Of a DNA stretch of 64,000 nt, positions 61,388 to 64,000 are shown one piece after another (the first letter of the stretch is position 1; every line of letters begins with the position of its first letter). The notes under the pieces are model-generated. The model was not told the DNA's origin, made no database searches, and saw nothing but the letters and a program-made list of their open reading frames with translations. Made by a program: the position numbers and the translations under genes. This DNA is from Pseudobacter sp. (GTDB taxonomy: Bacteria; Bacteroidota; Bacteroidia; Chitinophagales; Chitinophagaceae), in assembly GCA_017849455.1 (NCBI GenBank), contig JAFIGX010000022.1, forward strand, positions 1-64,000, given 5' to 3'.

Positions 61388-62602
61388 CTACAGCACTTCA
61401 ACCTGGTTGCGCAGGAGGTCACTGAATTCGTCGCGTTTACGGATCAGGTGCCCCTTTCCTTCGATCACCAGCACTTCCGCCGGTTTGTAACGGGAATTGA
61501 AATTCGACGACATTTCAAATCCATAAGCGCCTGCATTGTAGAATACGAGATAATCGCCTTCACGCACTTCATGGAGCGTGCGGTCCCAGGCGAATGTATC
61601 CGTTTCACAGATATTCCCTACCACTGAATATTTTTTTTCAGGGCCGGTGGGGTTACTGATATTGGCGATATGATGATAGGCATCATAGAACATAGGACGG
61701 ATCAGGTGATTGAACCCGCTGTTCACACTCACGAAATGAGCAGCGCTGGTCTCTTTCATCACATTCACTTCCGTAATGAAATATCCGCATTCACTGACCA
61801 GGAATTTTCCCGGCTCGAACCAGACCTGTAACGGCTTCCTGCCGGGATTGGGATGACGGGCAAATGCTTCGTGCACTTTCCGTGCCAGCAGATCGATATC
61901 GGTTTCCACATCTCCATCTTTATACGGCACTTTGAACCCGCCGCCGAGATCGATGAATTCGAGCTCTTTGAAATGCGGAACGATGTCGAACAATACCTCA
62001 ATACCTTTCACGAATACCTCCACGTCCTTGATCTCGCTGCCGGTATGGATATGCAGATCACTGATGCGGATATTGTACCTGTTCACCACGGCGAGTATCC
62101 TGTCGATCTGGTCTACCGGAATGCCGAATTTACTTTTTTCATGCCCGGTAGAGATCTTCAGGTTACCGCCGGCCATGATATTGGGACGAAGGCGCAGTCC
62201 AACGGGATAGCTATGCCCGTACCTGGCACCGAACTTTTCGAGGTTGGAGAGACTGTCGATATTGATGATCACGCCCAGGTCCTTTGCTTCTTCGATCTCA
62301 CCGAATGCAATGCCATTGGAAGTATAGAGAATACGTTCCGGCGGAAAACCCGCATGAAGGGCCAGCTTTACTTCATTGATGGAGCTGCAGTCCACATTGG
62401 CTCCCAGGCTGCGGATATACCGGAGGATATTGATATTGGTAAGGGCCTTGCAGGCATAGAAGAAAACGGTATCCGAATTGCGGAAGGCCGCCTGGAGTTT
62501 CTCATATTGTCTTTTGATGGTATCGGCATCGTATACATAGAGAGGCGTACCATATTCAGAAGCCAGTTGAGATAAATAACCGTTGGATAGATGCTGTGAC
62601 AT
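61388..62602 (-). CDS. lysA: diaminopimelate decarboxylase
   Basis: This PLP enzyme catalyses the last step of lysine synthesis, meso-diaminopimelate to lysine. I set the start at 62602 (MSQHLSNGYL); the frame is open to 62653 but lacks family similarity there. The 404-residue protein has PLP-binding Lys52 in FFYACKALTN, HIHTGSEI, the Gly-rich phosphate loop FIDLGGGFKVPY, the EPGKFLVSECG segment, the catalytic CETDTFAWD motif, and GAYGFEMSSNFN near the C-terminus. It stands between two terminators, so it is probably transcribed alone. No lysine riboswitch was recognised in the short 5' region. Confidence 0.95.
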   Translation of the reverse strand: MSQHLSNGYLSQLASEYGTPLYVYDADTIKRQYEKLQAAFRNSDTVFFYACKALTNINILRYIRSLGANVDCSSINEVKLALHAGFPPERILYTSNGIAFGEIEEAKDLGVIINIDSLSNLEKFGARYGHSYPVGLRLRPNIMAGGNLKISTGHEKSKFGIPVDQIDRILAVVNRYNIRISDLHIHTGSEIKDVEVFVKGIEVLFDIVPHFKELEFIDLGGGFKVPYKDGDVETDIDLLARKVHEAFARHPNPGRKPLQVWFEPGKFLVSECGYFITEVNVMKETSAAHFVSVNSGFNHLIRPMFYDAYHHIANISNPTGPEKKYSVVGNICETDTFAWDRTLHEVREGDYLVFYNAGAYGFEMSSNFNSRYKPAEVLVIEGKGHLIRKRDEFSDLLRNQVEVL

Positions 62603-62669
62603 AGTCTGCGAATATACTGCAAAAAGAAAGCGCCACAGCCGGAGCCATGGCACTTTGTTGCATTACAGA

Positions 62670-62702
62670 AAAACCTGCCGGATGAAACACCCGGCAGGTT
62701 TT
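62670..62702 (-). terminator. intrinsic terminator of scpB
   Basis: AAAACCTGCCGG (62670-62681) and CCGGCAGGTTTT (62691-62702) form a perfect 12-bp stem with a nine-base loop. On the minus strand the second arm continues into a T run. It starts three bases after the scpB stop codon. Confidence 0.93.
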
Positions 62703-62704
62703 AT

Positions 62705-63613
62705 TTATGATTGCTTATGTTCGTCGGGATCTGTTCCGGGGTCATCGTCACTATCGCCTTCTTCCCCTTCATCGTCCTCTTCGGTATCGTTCTCCCCTTC
62801 TTCTAAACCGGGCCCAGGCTCTCCTCCATCTGCAAAGGGATCATCCTCTTCTTCGATGATCGTTATATGCTCTACGATGATCCCATCCCCTGCTTCGGTC
62901 GTTCTTTCTTCTTGAACTTCATTTTCCGGACCTACGATCAGTTGCCCGTTCTCACCCACCACCAGGGAAGAACCTTCGGCATCATCTTCCGTGGCAGGCC
63001 TGGCCGGAAGATCTTCTACAGGATTGGCATTCCCTTCATTCACCACGGTGGCGTTCACCATGGTCTCATCGAATACTTCTTTGAGCTTGGGAAGGTCTTC
63101 CGGTGAGTTGATCCCGAAATAATCCATGAAATTTTTGGAGGTGGCATATACGAGCGGATGCCCGGGCAATTTTTCATTGCGGCCCGTGATCACGATCAGT
63201 TCTTTTTCCAGCAGTTTCTGGATGGCGTAATCGCTGCTCACGCCGCGGATGGCTTCGATCTCGGCCTTGGTGACCGGTTGCTTGTAGGCAATGATGGACA
63301 GTGTTTCCAAAGCAGCGGTAGACAGGCGTTTCAGGAATTTATCGCCGTTGAGCTGTGCTACCGTTTTATGATAATCTTTCTTGGTAAGGAATTGCCAGCC
63401 GCCGCCACTCTCACGCACTTCGAAAGGATAAAACTCCGATCTGTATTTTTCCACGATCCCTTCCAGTGATGATTCTACCTGGTCGAGAACGATCTTGTCT
63501 TCCATGAAACCAAAGGCATTGTTGATCAGTTCGGTGATCTCCAGGGCCGTCAATGGCTTTTCACTGGCAAAGATCAGCGATTCAATGTGCGGTATGAGGT
63601 TTCCGATTTCCAT
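62705..63613 (-). CDS. scpB: segregation and condensation protein B
   Basis: Subunit of the SMC-ScpA-ScpB complex that compacts and segregates the chromosome. The first ~180 residues of the 302-residue protein are the two winged-helix domains: SLIFASEKPLTALEITELI, FEVRESGGGWQFLTKKDYH, LSTAALETLSIIAYKQPVTK, AEIEAIRGVSSDYAIQKLL and GHPLVYATSKNFMDYFGI. The C-terminal ~120 residues are an acidic, low-complexity Glu/Asp/Gly tail, longer than in many ScpB proteins and probably disordered. A strong terminator follows immediately. It lies 54 bases after atpG on the same strand. Confidence 0.95.
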   Translation of the reverse strand: MEIGNLIPHIESLIFASEKPLTALEITELINNAFGFMEDKIVLDQVESSLEGIVEKYRSEFYPFEVRESGGGWQFLTKKDYHKTVAQLNGDKFLKRLSTAALETLSIIAYKQPVTKAEIEAIRGVSSDYAIQKLLEKELIVITGRNEKLPGHPLVYATSKNFMDYFGINSPEDLPKLKEVFDETMVNATVVNEGNANPVEDLPARPATEDDAEGSSLVVGENGQLIVGPENEVQEERTTEAGDGIIVEHITIIEEEDDPFADGGEPGPGLEEGENDTEEDDEGEEGDSDDDPGTDPDEHKQS

Positions 63614-63667
63614 TATTCAATTTACTGACTAAGTTTACACATTTTTCACGGTCGCACCTGAATTTCA

Positions 63668-64000
63668 TTAGCCTTGCAAGGCAGCAGCGCCGCTCACGAT
63701 CTCCGTCAATTCGGTAGTGATCGCTGCCTGGCGGGCGCGGTTATAGCTGATCTTGAGGCTGCGCAACATTTCGTTGGCATTTTCAGTGGCTTTATCCATG
63801 GCGGTCATGCGGGCCCCGTGCTCCGAAGCATGGGCGTCCAGTACAGCTTTGAATAATTGGGTGTTGAGGATCTTGGGCATGAGCTCAGCGATCAGTTGTG
63901 TTTTTTCAGGCTCGAAGATAAAATCGCTTTTTTTGGCGCCTTCTTTTTTCTGCACTTTGGGGATCGGCAGGAAAGGCTCTACCACGAAACGCTGGGTGGC
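63668..64000 (-). CDS. atpG: ATP synthase F1 subunit gamma (C-terminal part, partial)
   Basis: Only the C-terminal ~110 codons are in the window; the gene continues beyond base 64000. The segment SEHGARMTAMDKATENANEM and the final helix SLKISYNRARQAAITTELTE are the conserved rotor-shaft signature of the gamma subunit, ending EIVSGAAALQG. Gamma turns inside the alpha3beta3 head and couples proton flow to ATP synthesis. The rest of the atp operon should lie just outside the right edge. Confidence 0.96.
   Translation of the reverse strand, partial: ATQRFVVEPFLPIPKVQKKEGAKKSDFIFEPEKTQLIAELMPKILNTQLFKAVLDAHASEHGARMTAMDKATENANEMLRSLKISYNRARQAAITTELTEIVSGAAALQG

Overview
The window looks like chromosomal DNA from a member of the Bacteroidota, most likely family Chitinophagaceae. 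This is inferred from gene content and signals, not from a database search. The supporting signs are three SusC/SusD outer-membrane pairs, a hybrid two-component system, an ECF sigma/FecR pair, WG-repeat and DUF4476 proteins, and promoters of the Bacteroidota form TTTG-N19/20-TAnnTTTG. Gene density is high, and almost every gap holds a promoter, terminator or repeat.

Layout. Bases 1-342 are the 5' end of a 16S rRNA gene on the minus strand, preceded by three tandem promoters (510-805). Next come truA with a DUF4476 protein, an M1 aminopeptidase, a phosphotransferase, and a CRISPR array of eight 46/47-bp repeats (7108-7686) with no cas gene nearby. From 7.9 to 15 kb are housekeeping genes: an S41 peptidase, lemA with two TPM-domain genes, a PQQ sugar dehydrogenase, gapA-pgk and tRNA-Glu. 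A DUF4143-type ATPase and a WG-repeat protein follow. A TonB siderophore receptor plus PepSY membrane protein (18.0-21.6 kb) is a probable iron uptake pair.

The most striking block is 21.57-33.39 kb, all on the minus strand: tricorn-like protease, ECF sigma factor, FecR anti-sigma, SusC with an STN domain, SusD, and a secreted protein that fuses a cyanophycinase (S51) domain to an isoaspartyl peptidase/asparaginase (Ntn) domain. My reading is a dedicated uptake and degradation locus for cyanophycin or other isoaspartyl-rich peptides. A second locus (33.5-48.0 kb) has a hybrid two-component regulator, SusCD, a GH130 glycosidase/phosphorylase, an MFS transporter, an unassigned barrel lipoprotein and a divergent SGNH esterase; this fits beta-mannoside use. 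A pair of 15-bp direct repeats 21 bp apart in front of its susC is a good operator candidate. A third SusCD pair (48.2-52.6 kb) lies beside a split phosphorelay: a hybrid histidine kinase, an Hpt protein and a LytTR response regulator.

Downstream of the LytTR gene, 56.2-56.9 kb has no convincing gene but carries two strong terminators and paired segments that suggest small RNAs. The right end is housekeeping again: a beta-CASP metallo-hydrolase, a DUF4442 protein, a thioredoxin-like protein, a membrane-anchored papain-family protease, lysA, scpB and the C-terminal part of atpG, which runs off the window.
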